Positions 52,603 to 62,540 of a stretch of 62,540 nt of DNA are shown in pieces. The first letter of the stretch is position 1. Each line of letters starts with the position of its first letter. Source of the DNA: Paulinella micropora (lineage: Eukaryota; Cercozoa; Imbricatea; Euglyphida); contig BJOX01000076.1 of NCBI GenBank assembly GCA_009731375.1, positions 130,226 through 192,765 on the forward strand, written 5' to 3'. Both the position numbers and the translations under genes were made by a program. The notes under the pieces were generated by a model. It saw only the letters and a program-made list of their open reading frames with translations. It was not told the origin of the DNA and made no database searches.

Positions 52603-52938
52603 TTATAATCATTATCTATCTACTTACCAGGCAGCCTATCTATTTCTCTGTCTATCTGTCAGACGCGAGTCAAGAATTCTTTCGGGACGGTGTGGGCAAA
52701 TGGAAAAGCCAGGTATGTGTCTGTTTTTGTGTGTATTCATTGTGTATGTGTGTGTGTGTGTGTGTGTATTTGTGTGTGTATTTGTGTCTGTGGGTGAGTG
52801 TGTGTGTGTGAGAGAGAGAGAGAGTGTGTGTGAGAGAGAGAGAGAGATAGAGAGAGGAGGAGGAGGAGGAGGAGGAGGTGGAGGAGGAGAAGAGGAGGAG
52901 GAGGAGGACAGAAGAGAGAGAGAGAGAGAGACCCCAGA

Positions 52939-52974
<36 letters not shown>

Positions 52975-52990
52975 AGAGAGAAGAAGCAGG
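51060..52990. repeat. Microsatellite cluster: (TATC)n, (GA)n, (CA)n, (GT)n, (GAG)n
   Basis: (TATC)n at about 51065-51182, 51303-51412 and 52550-52605; (GA)n at 51543-51560 and 51875-52050; (CA)n at 51840-51861 and 52200-52292; (CATA)n at 52365-52412; (GT)n at 52735-52810; GAG/GA at 52810-52980; a 263-N gap at 51574-51836. Short unique stretches (51183-51302, 52050-52200, 52293-52550) show no gene. Confidence 0.9.
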
Positions 52991-53054
52991 AAATAGATGG
53001 TTTGTAAATGGAAGAAAAATACTATGAAGGGTTGCATGTACAGTTCACTGACGC

Positions 53055-53068
53055 TGTGATAGATAGAT

Positions 53069-53122
<54 letters not shown>

Positions 53123-53297
53123 GGATGGATGGATGGATGGATGGATGGATGGACGGATGGATGGATAGATAGGCGGATAGATAGGCGGATAGCTACGTAT
53201 GTATATATATATATATGTATATAAATATATATATATATATATTATTAGATAGATAGATAGATAGATAGATAGGTAGGTAGGTAGGTAGGTAGGTAGG

Positions 53298-53339
<42 letters not shown>

Positions 53340-53356
53340 TAGATAGATAGATAGAT

Positions 53357-53452
<96 letters not shown>

Positions 53453-53623
53453 TCTACCTACTACCTATCTACCTAGCTACCTACCTACCTATATACTTAT
53501 TGCCTATCTACCTACCTACCTATCTGCCTATCTACTTATCTATAGTATTAGCTACCTATGGATTCATTTTGCTCGAATATCTTCCCTACTTTCCCCAAAT
53601 CTCTTACTCTCTCTCTCTCTCTC

Positions 53624-53698
<75 letters not shown>

Positions 53699-53707
53699 GT
53701 ACATAGG

Positions 53708-53766
<59 letters not shown>

Positions 53767-53869
53767 GTGGATAAGTAGATGGATTATTAGATATGTGGAT
53801 TGCTAGCGCTTTATACACCAGGCATGTTCCGCTCCATAATATTATAGATAGATCAATGCGTGATGAATG

Positions 53870-53935
<66 letters not shown>

Positions 53936-54250
53936 GATAGATAGAGATAGATAGAGATAGATAGAGATAGATAGAGATAGATAGAGATAGATAGAGATAG
54001 ATAGATAGATAGATATATAGATAGATAGATAGATAGATAATATTAGATAGATATCCATAGGTAGCTAATACTAGATAGATAGAATCTATTAGATAGATAG
54101 ATTCTATTAGATAGATAAATTCTATTTGATAGATAGATTCTATTAGATAGATATTAGATAGATAGATTCTATTAGATAGATAGATTCTATTAGATAGATA
54201 GATTCTATTAGATAGATAGATTCTATTAGATAGATAGATAGATGAAATAT
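53055..54250. repeat. (GATA)n mega-array with GGTA, GGAT and GATTCTATTA variants
   Basis: GATA repeats switching to GGAT (53120-53165), TATATA (53203-53245), GGTA (53270-53300) and back. Inverted TATC units (53450-53545) give long GATA/TATC inverted repeats. It ends in an array of GATAGATAGATTCTATTA units (54075-54235). Confidence 0.95.
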
Positions 54251-54837
54251 CGACTAATGTCAGAAAAAAGGAGCTTCTGACTTCGTCAACCAGGAAGTCT
54301 GTGGGTAAAGTATTAACCCGATGCCCAGCTAAGCCGTGATGTTTGCACGGAAGGGACTGATACAGGCAATACCAAAGCTCCCTAGTACCAGGCGGGGCCA
54401 GGGCTCGTTCCATAAAGCGCCCCTTGCAGAACGAGCTCCCACCTCCATTACAGAGGGCCCAGTAAGCAGATGGAGTTTCGAGACTGTTCGACAGTCTAGT
54501 ATAAACCGACAGAGCACTGTGGGTTTTATTCCGGGCTCAACAAGCGAGAAAGGGCACCCTGAGGGAACAGGATTGTGCTTCCCGTCGCTATTTCGGCATG
54601 TGACTTATAGGCGTATGGCTAGGCACACATAAGGCACCCCACCACGGGCCCAGCACACCCACACCATCCCCTAATTCTCTGTCTGTCGACAGATGGCACC
54701 CATTTCAAAAAATCAAGCCCAAGAGAGGGTCAGTGACACCTCAAGTGGCCTTGGTTCATTCCGTAGAGTAAGTGATAAGATCAACTGATGAAATATCGAC
54801 TAATGTCAGAAAAAAGGAGCTTCTGACTTCGTCAACC

Positions 54838-54838
<1 letters not shown>
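54241..54838. mobile_element. 598-bp unit bounded by 52-bp direct repeats inside (GATA)n
   Basis: The 52-bp sequence beginning GATGAAATATCGACTAATGT and ending CTTCGTCAACCA is present at 54241-54292 and 54787-54838, apparently identical. The roughly 494 bp between them is unique, moderately GC-rich, and has no convincing ORF. (GATA)n abuts both outer ends. This could be a terminal-direct-repeat element, a non-autonomous LTR-like unit, or a segmental duplication at the microsatellite edge. Confidence 0.6.
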
Positions 54839-54839
<1 letters not shown>

Positions 54840-54881
<42 letters not shown>

Positions 54882-54977
54882 CCTGATATGTTCTGTTCTT
54901 GCTGCTGTCACAAAGCGCTTTTGCAACGAGTCACATGCTCCAGACTCCCCACATTGGTTCCTAACCAAGACAGATGG

Positions 54978-55015
<38 letters not shown>

Positions 55016-55016
55016 C

Positions 55017-55054
<38 letters not shown>

Positions 55055-55080
55055 TGTATGTATGTATGCATGCATGTATG

Positions 55081-55130
<50 letters not shown>

Positions 55131-55228
55131 GCGTCGCTGTGGGTCCACATCGCTGTACAAAAAGAGAAAACTTTAATATCCTTTAAGTGTCTCTATCTGT
55201 CTATCTATCTATCTACCTATCTACCTGC

Positions 55229-55267
<39 letters not shown>

Positions 55268-55268
55268 A
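54840..55268. repeat. (GATA)n, (TA)n and (TATC)n microsatellites
   Basis: GATA run 54840-54882; TA/TATG repeats with GTATGTATGCATGCATG (54978-55128), able to form a cruciform; TATC 55195-55267. The unique piece between (54883-54977) has no supported gene. Confidence 0.9.
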
Positions 55269-55269
55269 G

Positions 55270-55745
55270 ATTTATCTAGATATATCTATACCGTGCATGT
55301 CTGGTTCCCAAGCCACGAGAAGTTCAGAGTTCTTAAGTATAGTAAAGAAACATTGTCAGTGATTTGTTTTCGAAGCTCGGCTGATTTTACTTACTGTGAT
55401 TTATAAATGTGCAGCAACTCATTTGAAAGCTCTCATGATCATCCAGAGCGTTTCAATGTGCCACAGCACAGATTCAGGACTAAACAATCGAGTGAATATG
55501 AAGCGCTTGCTACCTACTCCTACCTATCAATCGTACCTAGCAGGAACTCAGGCAGTTCGCACAGTGCGTTGGGGAAAGGCAGGCAACCCAAAACAAATAA
55601 CAGCTCCCAAAACTCCGTCAGTCGATGCATGAGGCCTGGATAGATTGTTGTGTAGATATATGGATAGATAGATATCTAGACAGATGGCTAGACCAAAGAC
55701 AGTGATAGCCCGTAGATTTCTTTCAGCAGCCTGCATCAAGAAAAA
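55270..55745. other. Unique stretch, no supported gene
   Basis: About 470 bp of average composition with two 78-codon open frames in different registers over the same DNA, neither favoured by composition. It ends at A8 and a 10-N gap. Confidence 0.5.
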
Positions 55746-55759
55746 AAANNNNNNNNNNG

Positions 55760-56284
<525 letters not shown>

Positions 56285-56294
56285 NNNNNNNNNN

Positions 56295-57115
56295 TTACAG
56301 GCATGAATGAAAATGATAGAACAGGACAAATAATATGAATAGATAGATACTTGTGCAGAAGCGTCTTTGCAAGATATTCCCATTAAGCCTAAGCACATGT
56401 ACAATCTTTAACTCAAGATCCGGATGAGAATCAAGCGCTTGCAGTCATGATTCATTCTACGTAAGATTAAGAACAACCACCCCCCCCACCCCATTTTTTA
56501 TTTGTTTTTTCTTCTCGGACCTGTGTCAGGCTGGGCTTTTTACTTACCCAAAGCATTTCACCCAGACCTGCCATTGCCTTTGTCCTAATAGTAGTATGAG
56601 CATGTAAAAAAACCGAAATTGTAGGTCAGAGGTTAGGCTTGTTCTACAACATCTCAAAATTCAGCTTTCAGGTGCAAAAGAGCCACACCGAAAATTGTGG
56701 GGTAGTATACAATGAGCCTTAGAGAGTTTTTGAAATTCGAGTGAGAGTTTAAGGCAGCAAATTAAGCCCAGCTTAAGATCAGTAAATTCCTTTGACAAAA
56801 GCAAAAGTTTGTAGATATCTCAGCAAAAGCTTCAGGTATGAGTACACGCTCCCGGAAGACTTGGTAGCTCTTGACTACAACCAACCATAACTTTAAGGAC
56901 AACAACGAAGACAATTACACGACGACAACGGCGACAACGGCGACAACAACAGCAAGCAGGAATAACAGAAAACAGCCAGGGAGTTTGAAATAACAGCAAC
57001 ACCGTGAACAAAACGAACAAAAAGAAACGCCGCAACAACAAAGAGTAATCAACAAGCCCAAATATTGATGAAAGCAACAACAACAAGAACAAGAACAAAC
57101 GAAAGACAGCCGCAA
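56295..57115. other. Unique sequence, no gene seen; CAA-rich tail
   Basis: About 600 bp of ordinary composition without a coding frame, then a CAACAA/GACAAC-rich stretch (56900-57135) leading into (AAT)n. Confidence 0.5.
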
Positions 57116-57135
57116 CAACAACAGCAACAGCAACA

Positions 57136-57198
<63 letters not shown>

Positions 57199-57430
57199 GT
57201 GCTTCTCTGTCAATGGCTGATGCAAATCTGCACATGCGCCTCCATCGTCGCACCCGTCAGGGGAGTACGAAGAATTGACGATAGGCTCTAATGACATCCC
57301 CGCGAGGGCAGTTCCAACACTCCAGACGGACCGGTATGTTCAATGAAAATACTGGTGGCACCGACGGGAATCGAACTGGCGACAGGGCCCAGATGGTAGA
57401 ACTTGACTACTGGGCTATCACGGTGTCCAA
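57199..57430 (-). mobile_element. tRNA-derived SINE with a (TAT)n-type tail
   Basis: On the minus strand an RNA polymerase III A box, TAGCCCAGTAG (57417-57407), fully matches TRGYNNARNNG. A B box, AGTTCGATTCC (57377-57367), has one mismatch to GGTTCGANTCC. The boxes are 29 bp apart, as in tRNAs. A tRNA-unrelated body then runs to 57199 and ends in ATT repeats (57122-57198 on the plus strand as TAA). A second copy of its 3' end lies at 62483-62540. The head also abuts (AAT)n at 57432. Polymerase III transcription is inferred from the boxes. Confidence 0.7.
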
Positions 57431-57431
57431 A

Positions 57432-57512
<81 letters not shown>

Positions 57513-57515
57513 ATA
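57431..57515. repeat. (AAT)n microsatellite between two elements
   Basis: AAT repeats joining the SINE head to the 3' end of the next minus-strand element. They probably originated as that element's tail. Confidence 0.9.
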
Positions 57516-57517
57516 AA

Positions 57518-58423
57518 TACTATATCTGAGGCGTACTGATGCAGCTAATGGCATATCCTCAACGGACATAAGCCTCCAATACCCTTGTTCGAGGTCCTCC
57601 ACCCCCCCGTGTCAGTCTCTCGCCTGATGATCGGGGCCACCGATGGAGCTCCTGAGGGCAAGACTGCACTAAGCCGAGGTTATTCCGCAGTCCCAGCAAC
57701 CTCTTGCAAGACGTCACCGAATGTGCAAGTGCATACACCAAGCGCGGTTGCTAGAGCTGCCTCGAAACCCCACCCATAACAATCTGGTGTCTGCTGGGTC
57801 CTGGGCTATCAACCAGCATATGCGGAGTTTAAGATCTTTTACGCGCGCAACGACCCTCCTCCCCAGCATCTACCACCAAAGGGTTATGAGTTGGCGTCAC
57901 AGTTTAACGCCTTGAGGCCATTGGGCTGGAACTCTGTTTAGCAAGTGTGACTAGGTTTTTTCATCGGGATTTCCCTCAAATATGTCACAGTCAACACTCC
58001 AAGGCAGATTTACTATATCTGAGGCGTACTGATGCAGCTAATGGCATATCCTCAACGGACATAAGCCTCCAATACCCTTGTTCGAGGTCCTCCACCCCCC
58101 CGTGTCAGTCTCTCGCCTGATGATCGGGGCCACCGATGGAGCTCCTGAGGGCAAGACTGCACTAAGCCGAGGTTATTCCGCAGTCCCAGCAACCTCTTGC
58201 AAGACGTCACCGAATGTGCAAGTGCATACACCAAGCGCGGTTGCTAGAGCTGCCTCGAAACCCCACCCATAACAATCTGGTGTCTGCTGGGTCCTGGGCT
58301 ATCAACCAGCATATGCGGAGTTTAAGATCTTTTACGCGCGCAACGACCCTCCTCCCCAGCATCTACCACCAAAGGGTTATGAGTTGGCGTCACAGTTTAA
58401 CGCCTTGAGGCCCTTGGGCTGAA
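57518..58423 (-). mobile_element. Two direct copies (about 411 bp each) of an unknown retroelement tail
   Basis: 57518-57928 and 58011-58421 are nearly identical (493-bp offset), with an 83-bp unrelated spacer at 57929-58010. On the minus strand each copy ends in ...CTCAGATATAGTA; copy 1 runs straight into ATT repeats, as expected for a SINE or LINE 3' end. Open frames in the copies are identical between them and short; none is recognisable. High identity indicates a recent duplication. Confidence 0.7.
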
Positions 58424-58429
58424 TACTAA

Positions 58430-58671
<242 letters not shown>

Positions 58672-58867
58672 TTGATCTCTCATGGCTGAGCCCGAGGGCC
58701 ATGCGCCTCCATCCCTCGACCCAACAGGGACTACAGTGAGTATGTTGGGGAGGGAAGAGTGACTCTAACCATCCTGCATAGAAGGCCCCAAAAGGAAGTC
58801 CCTACTACCCGCACAGTGTCGGGTACCTTGCAGGAAATCAACTACAAATGATTGATCTTCCCCGCGT
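58672..58867 (-). mobile_element. Diverged relative of the SINE 3' end
   Basis: After (AAT)n the sequence ATTGATCTCTCATGGCTGAG ... GGCCATGCGCCTCCATCC ... CGACCCAACAGGG parallels GTGCTTCTCTGTCAATGGCT ... ACATGCGCCTCCATCGTC ... GCACCCGTCAGGG of the SINE at 57199. It is cut by the 531-N gap. Confidence 0.45.
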
Positions 58868-59398
58868 NNNNNNNNNNNNNNNNNNNNNNNNNNNNNNNNN
58901 NNNNNNNNNNNNNNNNNNNNNNNNNNNNNNNNNNNNNNNNNNNNNNNNNNNNNNNNNNNNNNNNNNNNNNNNNNNNNNNNNNNNNNNNNNNNNNNNNNNN
59001 NNNNNNNNNNNNNNNNNNNNNNNNNNNNNNNNNNNNNNNNNNNNNNNNNNNNNNNNNNNNNNNNNNNNNNNNNNNNNNNNNNNNNNNNNNNNNNNNNNNN
59101 NNNNNNNNNNNNNNNNNNNNNNNNNNNNNNNNNNNNNNNNNNNNNNNNNNNNNNNNNNNNNNNNNNNNNNNNNNNNNNNNNNNNNNNNNNNNNNNNNNNN
59201 NNNNNNNNNNNNNNNNNNNNNNNNNNNNNNNNNNNNNNNNNNNNNNNNNNNNNNNNNNNNNNNNNNNNNNNNNNNNNNNNNNNNNNNNNNNNNNNNNNNN
59301 NNNNNNNNNNNNNNNNNNNNNNNNNNNNNNNNNNNNNNNNNNNNNNNNNNNNNNNNNNNNNNNNNNNNNNNNNNNNNNNNNNNNNNNNNNNNNNNNNN

Positions 59399-60112
59399 CC
59401 CCCCCCCCCCCCCCCCCCCTAGCCTTCCCGGGGGGAGAGCCCCCCCGGACCCGCCCCCTTTCCCGTCGTCAGGGTACGTTCAATTGTCCGAGGTACCAGC
59501 AGAACGCAAGTGTAAGCGCTGGTTGCAAAAAACCTCAAATCTCTGGTTTTTGTGCCACCCGCCAGCAAAACTTTTTTATCTCCGAAGAGAGCGCACCGAG
59601 AGGTGTCGGGTACACCAAACATCAGCCTCAAACTCCCTGTGTGCGCGAACGGCGCCTGGTGGCGCAAATATCTCCATTTCCTGGTGTGTACGCCACCCGG
59701 CGCCACAATTATTTATTATTTTTACATGTTCGAAGAGGGCTCATCAAGAAGTGTCAGATACACCAAATATCAGCCGCTAACTCCCTCTGGTGTGCGCAAA
59801 CGGCTGCTGGTGGCGAAACTTCACATTTCTGGTGTGGGTGCCTCGCGCTACCAAAAAAGGTACGTACAAACGCCGGGCTGGGGTTCCCGGGGGAAATGCC
59901 CCCCGGACCCACCCTGCACCGTCGACAGGGTACGTTCAATTAATTGCCCGAGGGCGCCTGGTGGCAAAAAGACCTCAATTTTCTGGTTTGGGTGCCAACC
60001 GCGACCAAACTGGTACAAACAATCGCCGGGCTGGGGTTCCGGGGGGAGGGGCCCCCCCGACTCCCCCTGCCCCGTCGACAGGGTACGTTCAATTGCCGGA
60101 GGTACCGGCAAG
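59399..60112. repeat. GC-rich tandem repeat, unit about 150 bp
   Basis: About four to five diverged units, each with GGCGCCTGGTGGCAAA, ACCTC(A/C)ATTTTCTGGT, GGGTGCCA(A/C)CCGCGACC, GGGCTGGGGTTCC, CCCCGTCGACAGGGTACG and TTCAATTG. GTCGAC-AGGGTACG is the best-conserved part (59933 and 60078, about 150 bp apart). A further unit occurs at 61140-61300. Apparent proteins (for example GVPGG..PPRTPPAPSTGYVQ) only restate the repeat. Confidence 0.8.
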
Positions 60113-60790
60113 TACTACCAAAAAACCAGGAATTTCGGCATTCAGGACACTCCCATAACGCAAATATTTGTGTGAATTCCAAAACAACTATATCGCCATG
60201 AACATCGGCTAGCCACCCTGTCAATATGAATTCTCAACTCCTGGGTCACACATGCCATGATTTATTCCGATGGGAGCAGAAAATAGGCTTAAAAAAACAA
60301 GAAATTTTGGCATTCAGGACACTCCCCTAACGCAAATATTTGCGTGAATTCCAAAAAAATTATATCAGCATCAACATCGAGTCTGGGGCTAGCCACCCTG
60401 TCAATATGAGCTCCCAATTCTTCCTGTTTCACACAAACCATGATTTATTCCGACGAGGGTGCAGAAAATAAAAAAACAAAGAATTTTCTCATTCAGGACG
60501 CTCCCCTAACGAAAATATTTGCATGAATTCCAAAGAAATTATATCAGCATCAGCGTCGAGTCTGGGGCTAGCCACTCTGCAAACATGAGCTCCCAACTCC
60601 TCCTGGTTCACACAAACCATGATTTATTCCGATTGGGGTGCGAAAAAAAAAAGAATTTTAGCACGCAGGACACTCCCCTAACGCAAATATTTGCGTGAAT
60701 TCCAAAAAAAATCATGTCAGCATTAAAATTGAGTCTGGGGCTAAACAACCTGTCAATATGAGCTCCCAACTCCTCCTCGTTCCCACAAAC
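60113..60790. repeat. Satellite of about 171-186 bp with a 16-bp perfect palindrome (array 1)
   Basis: Units begin near 60137, 60309, 60489 and 60660 at (G/T)(C/G)CATTCAGGACACTCCC. Each carries ACGCAAATATTTGCGT (or a variant) followed by GAATTCC, then ATCAGCATCA, GAGTCTGGGGCTA, CCACCCTG, ATGAGCTCCCAACTCC and CAAACCATGATTTATTCCGA. Confidence 0.9.
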
Positions 60791-60913
60791 CATGATTTAT
60801 TCCGACAAGGGTGCAGACATGGGGTGGGTGTGGGGGTGGGAGGTACACAATTTTGATTTTCCCCCTCCCCCCAAACCCCCCACCCCCTTCTCCAACACCT
60901 TTCNNNNNNNNNN

Positions 60914-60939
60914 TAGTAATAATAATAATAATAATAATG

Positions 60940-60973
<34 letters not shown>

Positions 60974-61024
60974 TAACAATAATAATAATAATAATAATAG
61001 TATTATTATTATTACTATTATTAC

Positions 61025-61082
<58 letters not shown>

Positions 61083-61083
61083 A
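60914..61083. repeat. (AAT)n then (ATT)n inverted microsatellite
   Basis: TAA units up to about 61000, then TAT/ATT units to 61083, forming a long inverted repeat. Flanked by CCAACACC on both sides (60890 and 61098), which suggests an insertion or foldback within the satellite. Confidence 0.9.
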
Positions 61084-61139
61084 ACTAGGGGCTGCGCCAA
61101 CACCTGAAAGGATGGTTTACCGGTGCGCTTCGCGGAGGT

Positions 61140-61300
61140 GCCGGGCGCCTGGTGGCAAAAAAACCTCCATTTTCAGGTGTGGGTGCCACCCGCGACCAGA
61201 ACGGGTACGTACAATCACAAGGCTGGGGTTCCCGGGGGGAGGGCCCCGGACCCCCCCTGCCCCGTCGACAGGGTACGTTCAATTGCCGGAGGAACCGGCA
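61140..61300. repeat. One further 150-bp GC-rich repeat unit
   Basis: Starts GGCGCCTGGTGGCAAAAAA and ends GGGTACGTTCAATTGCCGGA, matching 59945-60100. Confidence 0.85.
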
Positions 61301-61319
61301 AGTACTGACAAAAAACAAG

Positions 61320-62425
61320 GAAATTTGGCATTCAGCACACTCCCCTTTCTAGCTTTCTCTTGTTTTGAAACTCCCACCTCACCCACTGCTCAGTGTCAAA
61401 CCCCATGGAACCTGTGCCCTATTTGATGGTAGGGACATATGTTTGCTTTTGAGTATGATTCCTGACATCCTATTCATATCAGCATGTACCACCATTTTGG
61501 GAGACTTTTGTGGAACGCAAACATTTGCGTGAATTCCAAAGAAATTATACCAGCATCAAGATCGAGTCTGGGGCTAACCACCCTGCCAATATTAGCTCCC
61601 AACTCCTCCTGGTTCCCACAAACCATGATTTATTCCGATGGGGGGTGCAAAAAAAGGCAAAAGAAAAAAAAGGAAATTTGGCATTCAGCACACTCCCCTA
61701 ACGCAAACATTTGCGTGAATTCCAAAAAAATTTCACCAGCATCAAGATCGAGTCTGGGGCTAACCACCCTGCCAATATTAGCTCCCAACTCCTCCTGGTT
61801 CCCACAAACCATGATTTATTCCGATGGGGGGTGCAAAAAAAGGCAAAAGAAAAAAAAGGAAATTTGGCATTCAGGACACTTCCCTAACGCAAATATTTGC
61901 GTGAATTCCAGAAAAAATATATCAGCATCAAGATCGAGTCTGGGGCTAACCACCCTGCCAATATGAGCTCCCAACTCCTCCTCTTTCCCACAAACCAAGA
62001 TTTATTCCGATGGGGGGTGCAAAAAAAGGCCAAAAAAACAAGGAATTCTGGCATTCAGGACACTCCCCTAACGCAAAAATTTGCGTGAATTCCAAAAAAA
62101 AATTTATAGCAGCATCAACATCGAGTCTGGAGCTAGCCACCCTGTCAATATGAGCTCCCAACCTCTCCTGATTCACACAAACCATGATTTATTCCGATGG
62201 GGGTGCGAAAAAAAACAAGGAATTTTGGCATTCAGGACACTCCCCTAACGTAAATATTTGCGTGAATTCCAAAAAAATCATATCAGCATCAAGATCGAGT
62301 CTGGGGCTAGCCACCCTGCAAATATGAGCTCCCAACCCCTCCTCGTTCCCACAAACCATGATTTATTCCGACAGGGGTGCCGAAATGGTGGGGGTGGGGG
62401 GTTTGGGGGGAGGCTTGAACACCTT
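61320..62425. repeat. Satellite of about 171-186 bp with 16-bp palindrome (array 2)
   Basis: Units near 61327 (interrupted by a unique insert to about 61510), 61680, 61866, 62050 and 62227. Adjacent units at 61510-61870 are almost identical, indicating recent homogenisation; others differ by scattered substitutions. The long open frame 61484-61966 simply repeats with the satellite. Confidence 0.9.
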
Positions 62426-62431
62426 TCAGGG

Positions 62432-62482
<51 letters not shown>

Positions 62483-62540
62483 GTGCTTCTCTGTCAATGG
62501 CTGATGCATTTCTGCACATGCGCCTCCATCGTCTCACCCG
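62483..62540 (-). mobile_element. Second copy of the SINE 3' end, cut by the window edge
   Basis: 58 bp after a (TAA)n run match 57199-57256 with three differences by eye. The same element-plus-tail configuration on the same strand confirms a dispersed family. Confidence 0.75.

Noticed and set aside
54295-54786. tRNA-like heads inside the 598-bp unit
   Set aside because: No pair of A and B boxes at suitable spacing was found on either strand.
54883-55745. Two competing 78-codon ORFs (55396-55643)
   Set aside because: They overlap in different frames with no compositional preference or motif.
61484-61966. 160-codon ORF with three internal repeats
   Set aside because: The repeat period equals the satellite unit (about 186 bp, a multiple of three here by chance); other satellite units are frame-broken.

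Overview
This is eukaryotic nuclear DNA, most likely from a free-living or symbiotic protist (or another marine eukaryote) that I cannot place. Four things support this: short GT-AG introns (for example 33396-33459), secreted modular surface proteins, a tRNA-derived SINE, and very large tetra- and trinucleotide microsatellites. Base composition changes abruptly, from GC-rich coding blocks to AT-rich deserts. The scaffold has 21 runs of N, most of them beside long G or C homopolymers, so some apparent frameshifts may be assembly errors.

Layout. 1-2.7 kb: end of an unknown exon, then arrays of a 15-bp near-palindrome (TAGTG-N5-CACTA) around (TATC)n, then GA-rich repeats. 2.7-8.8 kb: a minus-strand surface-protein gene abutting a plus-strand unknown gene, then a third gene that stops at a GTAAGT splice donor. 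8.77-11.07 kb: an AT-rich island with a decayed retroviral-type integrase and a tail-fibre-like protein, resembling a Polinton-like or virus-like element. 11.05-15.84 kb: a CACTA (EnSpm, tnp2-type) DNA transposon whose flanks and introns are filled with the same palindrome. 16-17.6 kb: (GATA)n and (GTAT/GT)n. 19.5-20.6 kb: GC-stem foldback repeats.

20.9-29.7 kb: a cluster of PKD-DUF285(BspA-like)-Ser/Thr stalk-EGF-discoidin-like surface-protein genes in various states of decay. 30.7-36.6 kb: a duplicated divergent gene pair, including an HNH-nuclease gene and a coiled-coil paralogue sharing its N-terminus, and a small SAM-like protein. 36.9-45.2 kb: several unassigned genes (two form a paralogous pair, one has a CxxC zinc-ribbon-like motif) and a decayed kelch-repeat gene. 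46.3-47.7 kb: fragments of an AT-richer unknown gene. 47.7-51 kb: AT-rich, no gene seen. 51-62.5 kb: microsatellites, a SINE, tandemly duplicated retroelement tails, and two interleaved satellites, one carrying a 16-bp perfect palindrome.

Almost every GC-rich gene carries one or two lesions (an in-frame stop or a single-base frameshift). No operon-like logic is visible. The genes look like members of expanded, recombining, partly dead families embedded in mobile DNA. The strongest leads for new biology are the CACTA element with palindrome-filled introns, the surface-protein family, the HNH/coiled-coil duplicated pair and the virus-like island.
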